The notes beneath the pieces were generated by a model that saw only the letters and a program-made list of their open reading frames with translations, was not told the origin of the DNA and made no database searches. A program made the translations under genes and the position numbers. A DNA stretch of 64,000 nucleotides from Epinephelus fuscoguttatus (lineage: Eukaryota > Chordata > Actinopteri > Perciformes > Serranidae). The stretch lies in NCBI RefSeq assembly GCF_011397635.1, contig NC_064773.1:2463501-2527500 (forward strand). Direction: 5' to 3'. Positions 21,199 to 36,500 of the stretch are shown one piece after another (within the stretch, counting starts at the first letter, position 1; each line of letters begins with the position of its first letter).

Positions 21199-24100
21199 CA
21201 GCTCCAGTCAGATTAAAGTGTATGGATTACATACGCCAGAGGAGTCGGGAAAAAACCCAAATGCATCAGGATACAATTTTATTTATTTGAACAGACCGTT
21301 AAACAGGTGTCACAGACAGACAGACAGAATCCTCCCGCTGGAGACTGAGGGAACATTTTGTCCTCAAGCAACTCTGGGGAAACTGTTTTCATTATAAAAA
21401 AAATCAGGAACATTGCAAACACTTCTTTATATTCGTATTCATTATCAATACACCACAGTAATATAAATAACCAGCACCAATTCATCAGTCAGTGAGAATG
21501 TGTGTGTGGGCGGGGCATAAGCACACAGCAGCGACCCATCGTCTGACACCGGCACACCGTGAGGACAGAAACACAGGGCTCTGTGGGGACGGAGCACCTG
21601 CTGCAGCAAGCCAACACACCGTCTGTGGTGATTTTGACTTGACCAGCGGACTTCACTACAAGCTGATTGGCTGGTGAAACAGGTGACGTGCTTTAAAACC
21701 AGCCGCCAGCAATTTGATCAGCGTCAGTGTCAGGTGACACCATCAGTCAGCTTGAGTCGAGCTCAGACCGGCCAGTTCACACCGCTGACACTTTTCTCTG
21801 CAACGTTCTAAAACGGTTTCATCTCGTCACAAATCTTTGGTCTGAACTGGACTTAAAGGTGCAGACACATCAAAACGACATCAAAGAGCTAGCGGCGATG
21901 AAAGCCAACTGGTGCGTCGTCTACGTCGCCTCACGTCGCCCTGTGTCAGTTGCATTTGAACACGCTACACGGACTACATCCGACGGCCAAGTAGCACGTA
22001 CGTTCTGCGCCTGCGTGAGAGAGAGCGGAGTGAGAGAGTGGTACATCCTGTCAGCCGAGGGGTTTCCTATCTGTGCAGCCGAGCACCGCAGCACCTCCAC
22101 GGACTATTACATCCAGACGGTCCCGGTGTTTCCTCCGCAGGCTCCACTTCACTCAGCTGCCCGATAAACCCGCTGCTTCTTCCCACTTTAACCTGAATAA
22201 CAAACCAGGGCTCGGTGCTCCGGTTGGATCCAAACGGAGAGCCGGGGCTAGCTCAGAGACTAGCGGAGGCTAAGTGTCAAACATCAGGCAGCATAATTTA
22301 CTGACGCTGTAATAAACATCACAGTCCTCTACACTGAAGTTCTGACGTCAGTAACCGTAGTTACGGGATGGAACTTTAGTTGTATGAGTGTGAGAACTGC
22401 AAGGAAAGGAGGAAGGTGTGAAAAGTGACCAGATCCTCATAGTTTATAAATATGACAGTGACGATACAAACATTTCATACACCAGACGTATGTGAAGCAG
22501 AGCTGCTGACGCATTAGATGCTTCATATGAGTCAGACGTCCACTGTGAGTAGAGACTTCAGTCTGCAGTGTCATTCATACAGAGAGCTGTACAGTAACGC
22601 TCCACTTCACGATTAAAGAAAGTTTGGTTTGTTTCCTCTTCATCGTGATGACTGACACGTCTGGGCGATGCCACCGAATACGTTTCTACATACAGTGATG
22701 CAACGCTGACACACTGACTCGTCCTCTACACCGCTGATTCCGCTGTTCTACACAACTCAGCTGACGGGGAAACTGCAGGTAGGTCGTCCAGCTCCAGAGT
22801 TTCATTTGCACTCGCCACAGTGCGACTGACTCACACCTTGTTGGGCTAATATCAGCACATGATACTCACAGTGTAAGGCTACGAGTTTCTGGGTAGAAAT
22901 TGCGCTTGTGAACTTTTAATCTACATTATGTGCAACAATCTACATATCGTGCAGAGAGAGGAGAGGAGGTAATGAAGGAGGTGATGAAGCAGTGAGCAGA
23001 GTGTGACGGTACCTTGAAGCGACAGACAAGTGCAGGAGAGACGGAACGATAAAACTCTGGCAGCATCTCATGACGAGTTGAAACGACAGCGTCCAGACAC
23101 TTGGCGGCCGCCCGTCGGACCTTCCAGCTCATGTCGTCGTCATCGCTGTACTCATCGTCGCTGCCTGGACACACAGAGAGACCGGCTGTCATCACCCAAC
23201 GTCACAGGGTGGAGAACTACAACCTGAAGACTGTTTTTTAAAGTTCAAGATCCCGAGAACATATTCAATCGATCAGCTCCTCACTGTGCGTGTTGGATGA
23301 AACTTTAGTCACACACAGCTTCTTATAAGTCAGTACCTTGGTAGTCTTCGTCGTTCTGCTCAGCGTCCATGGCGTTGTCATCCTCGTCTTCATCGTCAAA
23401 GTTGTAGTTAGGGTCGTAGGTCAGGTAGCGCAGGCAGATGGAGATGACCGTGGGAACGTGGGGGTAAACTTCTTTAGGACACCTGAAGCAGCAAATACAA
23501 GTTAAAGCAAGAACAATGAGTGTAAAAAGGTGCGTTAGCAGTGTTACTGCGTGTGTTACCTCCTGACGAAGGACTCAAAGGCCTGGATGCAGTACTCTCT
23601 GAGCTCGTCATCGTCAACGTTACAAAACTTCACTACCAGAGGAATGATCTTCTCCAGATACTCGCCTAAAAGAAACAGACAGCAGATCAGAGACAGTTTG
23701 TAAAAAGACATCCTGGATTAAATACTTTTAATGTGCAGATATATTTTGGTCTCGTCGGACTCACCGATCCTGTGTCCCGCCTGTCTGCTGATGGCGGCCG
23801 TGCACTGGATGTACGTCCTGGTGGTCGACATGTTGTCGTTCCTCCCCAGCTCGGTCAGAAGGTGCTCGATCAGATCGATGAAGACCAGGTTCCCACAGGA
23901 CATGACCAGGTGACCCAGAGCCATGATGGTCCTCTGAAACAGGCACACAACAACACAGGAACATGACGACATGAAGGAGATACACACTGGCTCCTGAAGT
24001 GATGGAGGGCAGCGAGACGAAGGGGAGCTGTACCTTTCTGACAGCCAGTCTGGGGGAGGTGAGCTGAGGGAGCAGACAGCTGAGGATGGAGGGATGGAAA

Positions 24101-27100
24101 TTCACCAGCAGACCTCCCTGTCTGCAGAGAGACACACAGGAGGAACGTTAACTGTAGTCCATTTGATTCAACACAAAACTACATGAACCACATCATCACA
24201 TGGAGCAGAGCTGCGGCTTAATACACGTTTTATTATATAGAGTCAGACTCAACAACACCACCATCATCAGTGTAAACTCTAGGGCTGTAAATAGATATTA
24301 ACTTTTGATTTCATCCTTTGAAATCACCGAGCTTCTGACTACCTACGCTCCAAGTCATGACCTGAGAGCCTCAAACCTGCCCTCACTAGTCGTCCCTCGG
24401 TTAAGGCTGGTAACTGAATGTCACCAGGCTTTTGCCATCGACGCCCTGAGGCTCTGGAGTTCTCTGCCGGAGGAAGAACAGGCCTGCTAGCACATTTCTC
24501 ATTTTGAAATCATTGCTTTAAACATACTTTTATGGGAAAGCTTTCCCTTTTAATGCCTGATTTGTACTTTTTATTATTATCATTATTAATGTGCAGCAGT
24601 ACTTCAAAGACGACACGGTGAAGCTTACCGTTAGCCTGCAGCTGCATTATGAGACACAGCGGCCACTGTCGGAGTCGCAGATGACAGAGAAAATAACTGA
24701 CCTAAGAAATTCTCCTGTTTCATTGAAATCAGTGGCGGGGCAACATTTTACCTTCCCCTAAGTTATGAGTACAACGAACATGTTGACAGGAAAAACTCCG
24801 CTACACATGGGCACCATACGCCACCAAATACAGCAGGATATATTTGACTCTCTTGTTGAATCTGTGTTTAACGGTTTGTGCAGCTGACGGTGAAATAAGT
24901 TACTGTAGTTTATTACAATTCAAATACATTATTTAAATGTGACCATGTGGTCTTAGTGTGGCACAATTAAATAACAGACAGGAAGTGTACCTGCAGAGCA
25001 TGTCAGCCATGATGTCGAGCGCCTCCAGCTGGACAGACACGTCTTCCTGTTTGGCGATGGCGCTCGTCAGTCGGCCTGTTATCTTCTTACAAACACTGGC
25101 TGCCAGAGCAGAGCCTGAAAGACACAGTCAGGTGTTCATCATCCAGGAATTTGTCTTTTTTAACTCTAAACCAACTCTAAACTAACGAGGTGACAACATC
25201 AGTATCACTAACGACCACCGGAGGCGAGCTGTAATATTCTAACAGTAACAGGTAGTATTTGTTGTGTTTGTACCACTGGAGGCAGGCGGTAACTCTCCGA
25301 TGACAGTTTTGAGTCCGATGGAGGAAATGTCTCGGAGCTGTTCTTTGTCCGACAGCATGTTGGTGCACAGAGTGTCCACGATCGTCTCCACCTGGTACTC
25401 CTTCACCTTACTGACCAGGGGCCCCAGGCTGAAGAAAACAAACGCACCCACAGTTAACGAGACGCACAGTGAGGCGGGAACACAAATTTATATAAATACA
25501 AAACTGTGTTTTCACCATTTGACGGCCAGATTCTGAACCTCTCCGTTCTTGTCTTCCAACAGTTTGAGGATCATCCTCACCACCTGTCAACCAATACATC
25601 AATCAATCAATCAATCAATCAATACCAAAACTCACTGAGACAACCTGACTGGTTGTTAACAAAGAGTCAAAACTTTTAAAAACTGGTTTGAACCAGTATG
25701 AACTGACCTTCCTCTCGCTGTCGTCGTCCAGTTTGATTGAATCTTTTTGTAGCTCCGTCATCAGGTCGTTAGTGGCCATAAACCTGGAGAGAGAAACAGA
25801 AATTAATTACTCGATCAAATAATTCATCAAACTTGACTTTGTTAATCATGAACGGAGAACCCAGCTTAACGTGAGCGACTGTAGACCATGTGTAATTAAT
25901 CACAGGTGCAGGACTTAAATTAACAGGTGCAGCTTTGACTAAAGGTGCGGACACACCAAACCGACATCAAAGAACTAGTGGTGACGAAAGCCAACTGTTG
26001 CGTCGTCTACGTCGCCTCACGTCGCCCTGTGTCAGTTGCATTTGAACACACTACACGGACTACATCCGACGGCCAAGTAGCACGTACGTTCTGCGCCTGC
26101 GTGAGAGAGAGCGGAGTGAGAGTGGTACATCCTGTCAGCCGAGGGGTTTCCTATCTGTGCAGCCGAGCACCGCAGCACCTCCACGGACTATTACATCCAG
26201 ACGGTCCCGGTGTTTCCTCCGCAGGCTCCACTTCACTCAGCTGCCCGATAAACCTGCTGCTTCTTCCCACTTTAACCTGAATAACAAACCAGGGCTCGGT
26301 GCTCCGGTTGGATCCAAACGGAGAGCCGGGGCTAGCTCAGAGACTAGCGGAGGCTAACTGGCTGTGCTTCCCTCCGGTCATGCTGCGGCTAACGCTCTGC
26401 TAGCCGCTCCCAGCTAGCTCCGGTTTGTTATTCAGGTTAAAGTGGGAAGAAGCAGCGGGTCTGTGGGGCAGCTGAGTGAAGTGGAGCCTGAGGAGGAAGC
26501 ACCGGTTAGCCCCGGTTTCACTACAGGCAGATTCACTCGCTACAGGGGCGAGGAAATAAAACCCAAACAGCCAATCAGAGTGAGCTCTCTCACCGACAAG
26601 CTCCGCCGCCGATTCAACATGCTCAATCAGCCAAAACAGCGGCCGCCGCCGAAGTGCCGATGGCGCGGGACACACTGCAAAAACTAGGCCGACAGACGCA
26701 CACCGACAGCCCGACTTTGGTCGACAGCCGACCGTCGGCTTGGTGTGTCAGGGCCTTTAGACTAGGGCCATTATAGCCATTAGAGAATAATGTTAACACT
26801 TATATTTTCATCACTAATAAAATGCAGGGAATATGTTGTTTTACTTAGAAATGATGTCCTTGTGTTACTTTTTGCACTATAACCTACCTCTGTTAAATTG
26901 GCAGTAACAAGAAGAACTCTGGTACTGTGAACATACATGTGAATGTCTTAATTCATACAGACTTTGCATGATTATTTTATTTCCCAGAGGTTTACTGCCT
27001 TTTTGCACATCATGTTTTTGATTTATTTTGTGCTCAAATTGTTCATATGCTGCTTGTTCCACACAATTTCTGATAATAAAAGTATTTGAAAAAAGTAAAA

Positions 27101-30100
27101 TGTTCTTCCTTCAATTTATTTATATCTTTGTAACAAGTGTTTGAACTATATTTAAGACATCAAAAGCAGGTATTTCGGGGGGTTTTAAATTGAAAAACGT
27201 AAAAATTTAATCGGCCGATGTATTGGTTAGCGGATTTTTTGATTCCGTATCAGAATTGGCATCAGCCCCCCAAAAAATCCATATCGGTCGGGCCCTACTT
27301 TAGACATAATGACGGGTAACTGGTTGGTTCTGGTACTGAGCTTTACAGGTGCGGGCAGGTGTAGGTTTCTTAAACATGGACCACTGCAGGACTCTGATGT
27401 GTTTCTTGTGTATTTCTATCATTAAATTTGGGGGCATGACGTCCACCAGGAAGCACTGCACACAACGTTTAGCAAAGCACAATGTAAAGAAAGAAGTGGA
27501 CTCAGTGACAGTGTGAACAAAACTACATCATTGTTGACGAGAGGGGAAACAATATTAAATGTCCTGAAAAGGAATTTAGTTTCCTCTGTTCAGCTGAAGA
27601 TGAAGCTTTTCTGTTCTGTGCATCAACAAATCTGGAAGAAGATTTCAGGAAGCTAAGAAATAAAATCCTTCAGCCACCTTCAGGTCTTTGATGCTGCTGT
27701 TCTCCTCTTTGACAACACTTTACAGGACGCTGCCATCTTGTTTAGGTTTTGGCCGCGCAGAGAAGAACAATTAAAACGTGTAGTGACGATAACGCAACAT
27801 ACAATTAATAAATGAAATCATACAGCAGCTATCGACTGATGCATTTGATTAGTGGAGCCTCTTGGACACAGTCTGAGAGCCTAAAATATGACTCCGCTTA
27901 CTCCAGCTACGTTTATGCTATTAGCTTTCAGTGAACCAACATATTAAGTGTTTCGTGCCCACATACTGACCTCCACCTAAAGAGCGTTTACACACAGGGT
28001 CAGAGAGACTTTTGTCCACAGGACGGTGAAGCTTATGTTAAAGATGACATTTAATCTGTTTCAGATCACCTGCAGGATGATGATATTAACGTCTTGATCA
28101 AATATTTTGCTGCAGCTCTGAGACGTTTAATAAAGAGTCATATCCTCTGAGACCGCGTTCAACCCAGTGTTTGTATTTTCCTCCGCTGCCTGCACACACT
28201 CAAATTAGAGAAGTAATTTGGACGTGTTTGACAGCTGAAAGATGGTGTGAATTCAGCAGCGGGGACGCATCACCTAAAAGGAGAGTGTAATTATCTCTCC
28301 TGCCGAGTATCTGCAGTATTAAAGCACTCAGATCAGGACTGAAGCGACTCTCTTCTTCTACAGGGTCAGCAGCGACGGGAGCGAAACACTGACAAGTCTC
28401 ACAATTTCACGGATATCTCGTACTGAGAGTGCTGCTGTCACATGTGATGAAACTGATTAGTTGTGCTGCCAACGGTGGTTGTGATCGTCCTCGAGAAGCT
28501 TTTCACAAGAGGCTGCTTGGCTCTGAATTTTATCTGTTAAACGGTTGCGAGGGACTAAATCGTCTGATCCTTTACCTCCGCTTTAATACTCATTTCTATA
28601 TTCACATGAGGAACACGCTGACACCGAGGCCAGGCGAGGAGCGATGGGGGGAATATTGATGAGGCTGTTTTCTAATATCAGAATACAACACACTAACTCA
28701 ATACTTAGAGCCCAGTTGCTCCATTGTGGTTCGACAGGGATCGAGGGTCAGACAATATTCTCCTCTGTCTCGAGACGATGTGAGGATGTCGACGAAATGG
28801 AAGAGTTATTATTGACGGACAGAAGAAAAATATCAATATAACAGCTGAATGCAAACTTGTCAGTAGCAGTGATATCACTGTTGATTATTTTCTCAACTAA
28901 GTGATTGGTTGTTTGGTCTGTAACATGTCAGAAAATGATGAAAAATGTCGAGTCTTGTTTCCCACAGCCCAACATGACGTCCTCTAATGTCTTGTTTTGT
29001 CCACAACCCAAAGATATTGAGTTTACTGTCACAGAGGAAGAAAGAAACCAGAAGATATTCACATTTAAAGGGATACCTCGCTGATTTTCAACCAGCTTTG
29101 TATCAAAACATTGTGGGTAGTATGTGATAAATGAACTGTGTAACCTTCCCTCCACCTCGCCCTTCTTCGCTGGCTCTCGGGCTGTTCCTCCAACTACAGC
29201 CTGTACTTTCACATTCTTGTATCGCGAGCCACCGCGGACACAAAGCGCATAGGCGTGGATCAAGAGACAGACCCGCTGTCTTTCTTAAGCCTTCTTAAAA
29301 ATCCGATCTAACAGTAAAACTAGACGGAGCTGATCAAATAAAAATCAAGATTACGTTACTGTGTTGCTTTATAAACATATTTTAGTGCCCTGTTTAACTG
29401 TAATAACGAGAGTTTGTGAACAGGAAGTGGGCGCCATATTGTTTCCTGCACAGCAAAAACGGAGGCTGAAAAAAATTAGATTGTTGCTGTGTTGTCGATT
29501 TCTCACCTACAATGTTTTTAGAAACATATTTTAGGTTACTGTTTCTCGCCAGCCAGCCGCCATTTCTTTAAACGAAGGTGTTCGCCTTATGCTGTGATCC
29601 ATTTATGCTGCTACGAGCGGTGAGACTCAAGAAGATGTCGTAAAATGTCGTAACTTCCTGTTTAAATTGGAGATATGCGTCCCCTTTTGCGTCTGTACCA
29701 TTTACGACCTAAACAAAAATAGATGCCTCCAAGAAAGCAGTTGTTGCTATAGTAGCGGAGCTTTTATTATTAGCAACACTGCTAGCTACTTTCACCAACA
29801 CCAACGGATAAACACATACAAGACATTCCACGTACAACAACACATCATAAAGCACTCCCATGAGGCATTATAATGTGTACGAGTTACTAAAATGACGACT
29901 CAAATTTGCTCAATAGTAAAAATAATAGTAAAGAGCAGAGCCACTTACGGTAAATATGGAGCGCAGCCATCTTTGCTTTCGTCAGTCTTTCAAAACTTGT
30001 AGTTGTCTGAGTTTGTACGACGACTGCTACTAGTAGAACCGCCTCAAAGAGGCGTGTCATGTTGTGTCGCTGCATAATTTTGCGCAGCTTCCTGTCTTTC

Positions 30101-33100
30101 CTACCGTCTTACTAGCGGTAAGATCTATATGGAACGCACCATTACTTCACCCACCAGAGGGAGTGTTTATAGGTCTGATGCAGTGCAGTGCATTCTGGTA
30201 GTTGTAGGTTTTTCTCCCTCTTGAGCAAAAGCATCAATTTTCGAAAGTATTTGCATCTTTCTGCTGCAGAGACATCCTAGTTTAATTAAACAGCCGTCTT
30301 TCCAGCAGTGAAACACTTCTTCAAGAAGCTGGAATCACAGAATTTAGATTTTTCCTTTCTTAAAAAATTACTCAAATTGATTATTTGATCATGAGATTAG
30401 TTGGCAATCAAATAAATAGTTAAGTACTAATTGATTAATGATAGCAGCTCATAATGTGGCCAGAGAATATTTGGCATTGATGCTTAATAGATTACTTTAA
30501 GTGATAGTTAATTCGTTGATCGCTTCAGGTCTATCTCCAAAACAAACTAAAGCCTAGATTTAGACTTAAGACTAGTGTTGTCATGAGAACCGATACTTCG
30601 GTACCAAGTCGATGCCAACATGCAAAAAATACGTCGGTACCTGTTTGTTTTCGGTACCGTAAGTACCGGATACAACTTTGCCCTCAGCAGGCCGTGTCGA
30701 TTCCTTTTGGAACTGACGGAGGCAGGACACGTGTTTCAGTTGGTGCCGAGGACTAGCGCCGAAGAAAAATGCCTATTCTCCATCGTCTTTGCTAGTGCTA
30801 GAGCTTAGATCGGGCCCAAAAACTCCAGGCTGACTCCACCTGAGCACGTGCATGTTCTGTCCGAGCCCGGCCTGTTCCTTTAACTGTAATTATGAGCCCG
30901 GTTTAAATGCGACATTTTTTTTTTTTTTAAGGATACGAACATGGACATTGAAGGCTGACTCTCATCTTTCCCTCCATGGCAAGCCTTCATCACGTGCCTC
31001 TTAAGTGTCGAGGTCCCTGTCTTTTTGCTGTCATAAACCAGCATCGTGCTGCACTTGCTACACTCGACGAAGCCGACACACACTTTGTCACCGTCAATCA
31101 CTCATGTGCGCGGCCAGTGGCACCGTCAAGGGGGGGAAATTAAGGTCAGGTCAGGTCTGGTCTCGGGCAGAGAATCTAAGCTCTAATAAGTGCTGCTGGA
31201 GCCACAACACCTCGGCCTGTCCAAAAGTCAGGAAGTCAGAGTCGTGTGTGGAGATATTTTGCATTTGAGGCAGATGAAAGCGTTGTAATTGTAAACTTGC
31301 AAAAACCAGTGTGCAAACGGTGCCTCCGAAGTTTCCAGACCAAAGGAGGAAACACTTCAAACCTGGCTACACACTTAAAAGACAGACACTCTGACTTGTT
31401 TAAAGAATTCAAGGTGAGTGAGTTTCTGTTTTTTGTTTTTAATCGCAGAATCGAATGAGTATCGAGAATCGTGGAAATTCTCTGGTATTGAAATTCTCTG
31501 GTATCGTGACAAGCCTAGTCTGCACCAAACAATCTATAAAGTCATATTAAAACGAATATCAAAATCTTTGTCGACTAATTTTCTGTCACTTGATTAATCG
31601 CTTCAATACCCATATGTATATTACTCACTGACATCAACTGATATTGATAAACCAGACTAACCTGATCTATATTCAATAACAGAGAGCAGAAAGAAGGTAA
31701 AACCACACAACACATTTCTTTAACCCGTCGCCATACAAACACACCAGATAAATCACAGCTGGTACACTGACATCATCATCATCATCATCATCACATCAGT
31801 AGAGTGTCACCATGTATATTTACTCAAGTACTGTGCTTAGGTACATTTGGATGTACTTGTACTTTACTTAAGTATTTTCTTCTCGTGCCACTTCATACTT
31901 TCACTCCACCACATCTCAGAGAGACATACTGTTCTTCTTACTGCTCTACGTTTGTCTTCAGTGACTTTGCAAATGAAGATTTTTGCACATGAAACTTTTT
32001 TTTAATGAAGCTATTAGTCCATTAATCAATTAGTGGATTGACAGGAAGTTAATGTGAAACTGTTTTGATGGTTGAAGTCGTAATAACTGTAATTAGAGCT
32101 GCCTGCATTAACATGTTAATTGCGATGCGATTAGGGTGTGAAAATAACACATTATTTTTTGTTAATAGAGTTAATTGCGTGCTGCTATTTTGTCTCTTCG
32201 ACACACCCTCACTTGTAGCCAAGCTGCCACAGCCGTGATGGAAAATAAATCACCACTGTGCTCTTGGACGCCTCCTTTCACTTCAAAAAACTCCCAGATG
32301 CAGCGTGGGAAATTAACTTTTTTGTCCCTCTGCCACTGCGGTTGGTGGTTTACAAAATCTACAAGCCACTCAAAAAATTACCACAGCTTTTTGGCTGGTG
32401 AATGAAGCAAATCTAGCAGGTGCAGCTAATCAGACTGATATCAGCGGGCAACCACATCGCCAGAGGCGGCAAAGCACTATTCTGTAGTGTGGGAATCGCC
32501 ACAGACCTGTGGATGAAAGTTGTTAACTACAGCACTTTCTAAATGGGTGGAGACTGACTGCAGAGGAGTCAACACTCGGGTCTAAGGGACGTCCTCAGGT
32601 TGGCATGTAGTGACCAGTCATGTCTTACCATCAGGGGGAACAAAGTATGACCAGCACCTCTGAAGTTGCATTGATTTGATTCCTCACCAAAACACTCGGG
32701 TAAGAATTGCTTCACCTCGTTAATATGGACGTCAAAACTGCTTTAAAATGCAAAGAAATGGAATTTCAAATGTGCGCTAAAAATGTGATTAATCCCAATT
32801 AACTTCTGAAATTCAGCGATGAATTGTGATTTTCAGAAACTGTCACGTGACAGCCCTATTCTAATATGTTAGTAATAATGTAATGAATACTAATTGCTGA
32901 CTAACTGTGATAGACTGTGTTACCTTCTCCAGTCTGGCGCTCCGAACCACAGCTGGGAGACACTGGTTTTCTGTAGATTATCTTTACAGCTTGGCTCGTT
33001 GCTGTAACTAGCTCTAGGAGTCCAGACCAACTCTGCTTGAAGAATGAGGATGCAGAACTGACATCCGTGCACAAGCACATTTATTTCTCCTCTACAGCAG

Positions 33101-33481
33101 GAAAACATAACATAACGCAGGGCCTTCTCACAAAGACTATGCTGTAACTGGAGCTAAACACTGTAAACAGACTGCAACCACCTGCAGCATGAACAGTAAT
33201 AGTTTCACAGTGCGTTCCCGTCCGTACACTCTATACGCTGCTTCACACAGCCACTGTCTTAAAGTGAAGGCCGGGCCGGTAACAACTGTGAATGTGACAA
33301 GAAATGGTGTGAGACCGGGTTTGGCAACAAGTCAGTAGCCTACAAGCTCCGTTCTGTTAAACGCTGCGTTGGTTAAATGGCCCGTTTGCTTGGTATTCGG
33401 ATAACTGGGGCTTTACTGGTATAATGCAATAGCACCACCCAGCGGTGAAACTCGTGTACACGAAAAAAATTACCCACTCTA

Positions 33482-33526
<45 letters not shown>

Positions 33527-36500
33527 GTGTGTTCGAAACCGTCCACTCACTCACTATTCCCTATTTCGTGTTTACTATATAGTGCACTACATGGGGAACG
33601 ACTGAATGAGATTTCGGACACTAACTGAAATTTTCTGAACGCTGTTGCATCAGTAGCTGCGCCGCATACTCCTGTGACGCAAGTGGACGTGTCGAGCATC
33701 ATGTAAACAAACCGGGCGCCTTGAGGATGATCGAACTATATGGTGGTTGTACTTTTTGTCAATAAATTGTTGAAATGTCAATGGTGTGGACGTTTGGTTT
33801 TGTCAGCTATGGTTGTGTGTCTGCATTGTGAGCTGTAATAGCCCACGATAGTGCACGAGCTACAAGCTACCTGGCTCATGCGAGTTAAGTGGCTATTGTT
33901 AGCTCGTGAGCTAATGTTACCAGCTAGCATCCTATTTCATTTTTCTTTTCTTTTTGTGTATTAAAATAATGGTTCCGGTGATTGTTTGGATGCTGCTGAC
34001 CCAAGTCCTGCTCCTCAGGCAAAGACGGAGGCGAAGGCAAACATATCTTAAGCGTTTAAGGCGCCTTTTGTTGATTCGCCAACATCAACTGGTAATTATC
34101 CTAAAAAAATCTAAGCTAACATGCTAGCTGATATAAGCAAACTATGGGCTTGTTGCGCCTTTCTTCTTCTCTTCTGGCAAAAGACAACCGCACTGCATTG
34201 TGGTATACGGGAGTAAAATGTAGGGTACATCGTTTGTTCACTCACATTTGCTGTGCATTGTGGGTATTTTATAGTCCACCATATAGTGAATGAAATTAAC
34301 CGCGGAGAATTCGAAACAACGCTACAAAATGGCGAACACACTATATAGTGCACTATATCCGTGATAGGGAACGATTTCGAACACAGCTAGTGTGTGAGAG
34401 AGAGAATGTGTCTTCGCCAGCCAGAAAATTAAGCTATCCAGACTGAAAGTCTTATTTATTTTTGAAGAGTGCACTTTATTTCCCTGGAAAATGTGAGTGT
34501 TTCCATTTGTAAATAAAAGATGGTGGAAGTAAATATTTTGTTTGCTTGATTTAATTGATATTATTTTTAGCCACTGACTGAGAAAAAAATCTATCCTGTA
34601 TGGGAAAAAAGCATTGATAATCACTGTAATCTCAGCACCCTGAATCAATAATCAAATTGAATTATGAGGTACCTTAGATGGCCCCTAGTTAATAGTTCAA
34701 ACTGAGCTCTGCCTCAACTCCAGCTCCAACAGTAAAATCCTGGTTTTACATTAATGCACGAGTCAGAGTCATCTAATGAGATCAGATATAACTGTATACA
34801 AAGAGGATTTTTTTTTATTATATAAATCATAAACATGGAAAACACAAATTCAACTTTTGGTAGCTACTAAAATAACAAAACTAACTGCTTGTTCAGTCAG
34901 CTGGATACACGCTGTTGCAATAACAATGAGGCCAGGGTATGAAATTAACAAAATATTTTGGGGGCAGTTTTGGCCCCCACGGTCTAAAAAATGGGGGCAT
35001 TTTCAAAATGTCTGGGGGCCATCAAAAAACTGTAATTATGTTCTAACAATAAGCACATGAAAAGCAAAACCAACTAAGACAGTGTCTTCACTCTTCAGTA
35101 GAAACCACTATAAATGAAACAAATAATGGGTTACATAAAGTTATGGTTGCACAATATCACTCAGATTTCCTATAATTCAGCCAGTTTAAATGTGATGATT
35201 TAACCATTAATCTACTGATAGCAGTACTAATGTTTCACCACATTACAGTTACTTTTACTGTTAAAAAGGCCAAATTACTATAAATTCCTTAGATGCAATC
35301 CTGGAAGTAGATTAATTTAAAATTTAACATTCATTCTACCTTAATTTTTCATTAATTTGTCATTGTGTCGACACAGATCACCCAAGAAATGGTTAATTTA
35401 TACTTATGGTACAGCAAAGCCCCCTCCCCTTCTGTCAGATTACTCTCACGTAATCAGTGCAATCTTGTTGATTATGTCTGGAAAATGAGTTGTAGACGTG
35501 ACGGTAAATTAATTTAATGAAAATAAAATTATACTTTAATGTTGGATTGTAATGCTGTTAAAAATATAAATACATATAGTTGTTTGGAAAAATTGGGGGC
35601 AATTTTGGCCCCCGGAACATGGCTTTTGGGGGCATTCTTGGATAAATTGCGGGCCAAATGGCCCGTGGCCCTTGCTAATTTCTGACACTGAATGAGGTGA
35701 GGTAAACAGACTGAGCACTGTCAGCATCTGTTTTATGTAATGAGCCAAAGTTTTCCTTTGGGGACATCATTTACAGTTGACAAAAAGGTAATAAAGCGTA
35801 ATATATGTTGGTGTAACACTCAGCATATCGCAAACATTTCATATCTGTATAATATCGGTATAAAATAACCCCGCAGGCACTGAACGTCAATATGTTATTA
35901 TGATATGATTTAAGTTGGACTGAAAATCAGGTCCACCTTCTTTACAGCACAGTGCTGTGATGTGTGTGTGCAGCAGCATCGTGTCACGACACTAGGGCTG
36001 CAACGATGTCAGATTTTATACGGTATGATAAGTGTCGCAGTCTCACAGTATTACACAACTTTAATCATCAGTCTGAATGACCTTTAAAGGAAGGGTTACT
36101 TTTGGTTGAATAAACGATTTATTATTACTATAACTGAGACTTTAAACCATTTTTTTTAAAATGGAAGTTTGTGTAAAAATTCTCCTCTTTGACAATAACT
36201 AATATAAACGGGAGATTCTCCGACCAGCTGCAGTTTTATTTTCAATATCGTAGCTACACACGGGCACCAAGTATTGATTATTTTAATTATATAAATATTT
36301 AACACTGCAGATACTAATGAAACTTTTGGTAGCCTACCAGAATAATAACATCTTATTTTTTCAGTTCCCTGGGTGCATTTAATGCAATAAAAATGACTGT
36401 AGTGAGATGAACAGACTGAAAACTTTATCTTAGTATGTGAAACAGTTGCTGACAAAGTTTTCCTTCAGGGATGTATTTTATCGCAGTATTCAGCATGTCA

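Larger units (their letters stand above)
30573..31518. mobile_element. hAT-like element with two BED zinc-finger fragments
   Basis: The ends TAGTGTTGTCATGAGAACC and, reversed, TAGGCTTGTCACGATACC form imperfect inverted repeats. GGTACCGATACTTCGG-like sequence inside is common to fish hAT elements. Two BED-type fingers lie within it on opposite strands (30880-31101 minus, 31246-31458 plus). No catalytic domain is present, so it is defective. Confidence 0.65.

Noticed and set aside
21727..22167. 146-codon frame in cand1 intron 10 as a possible nested gene
   Set aside because: The same peptide recurs at 25945-26280 and 54725-55066 inside the same inverted-end repeat, with indels breaking the frame in one copy. 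It is transposon sequence.
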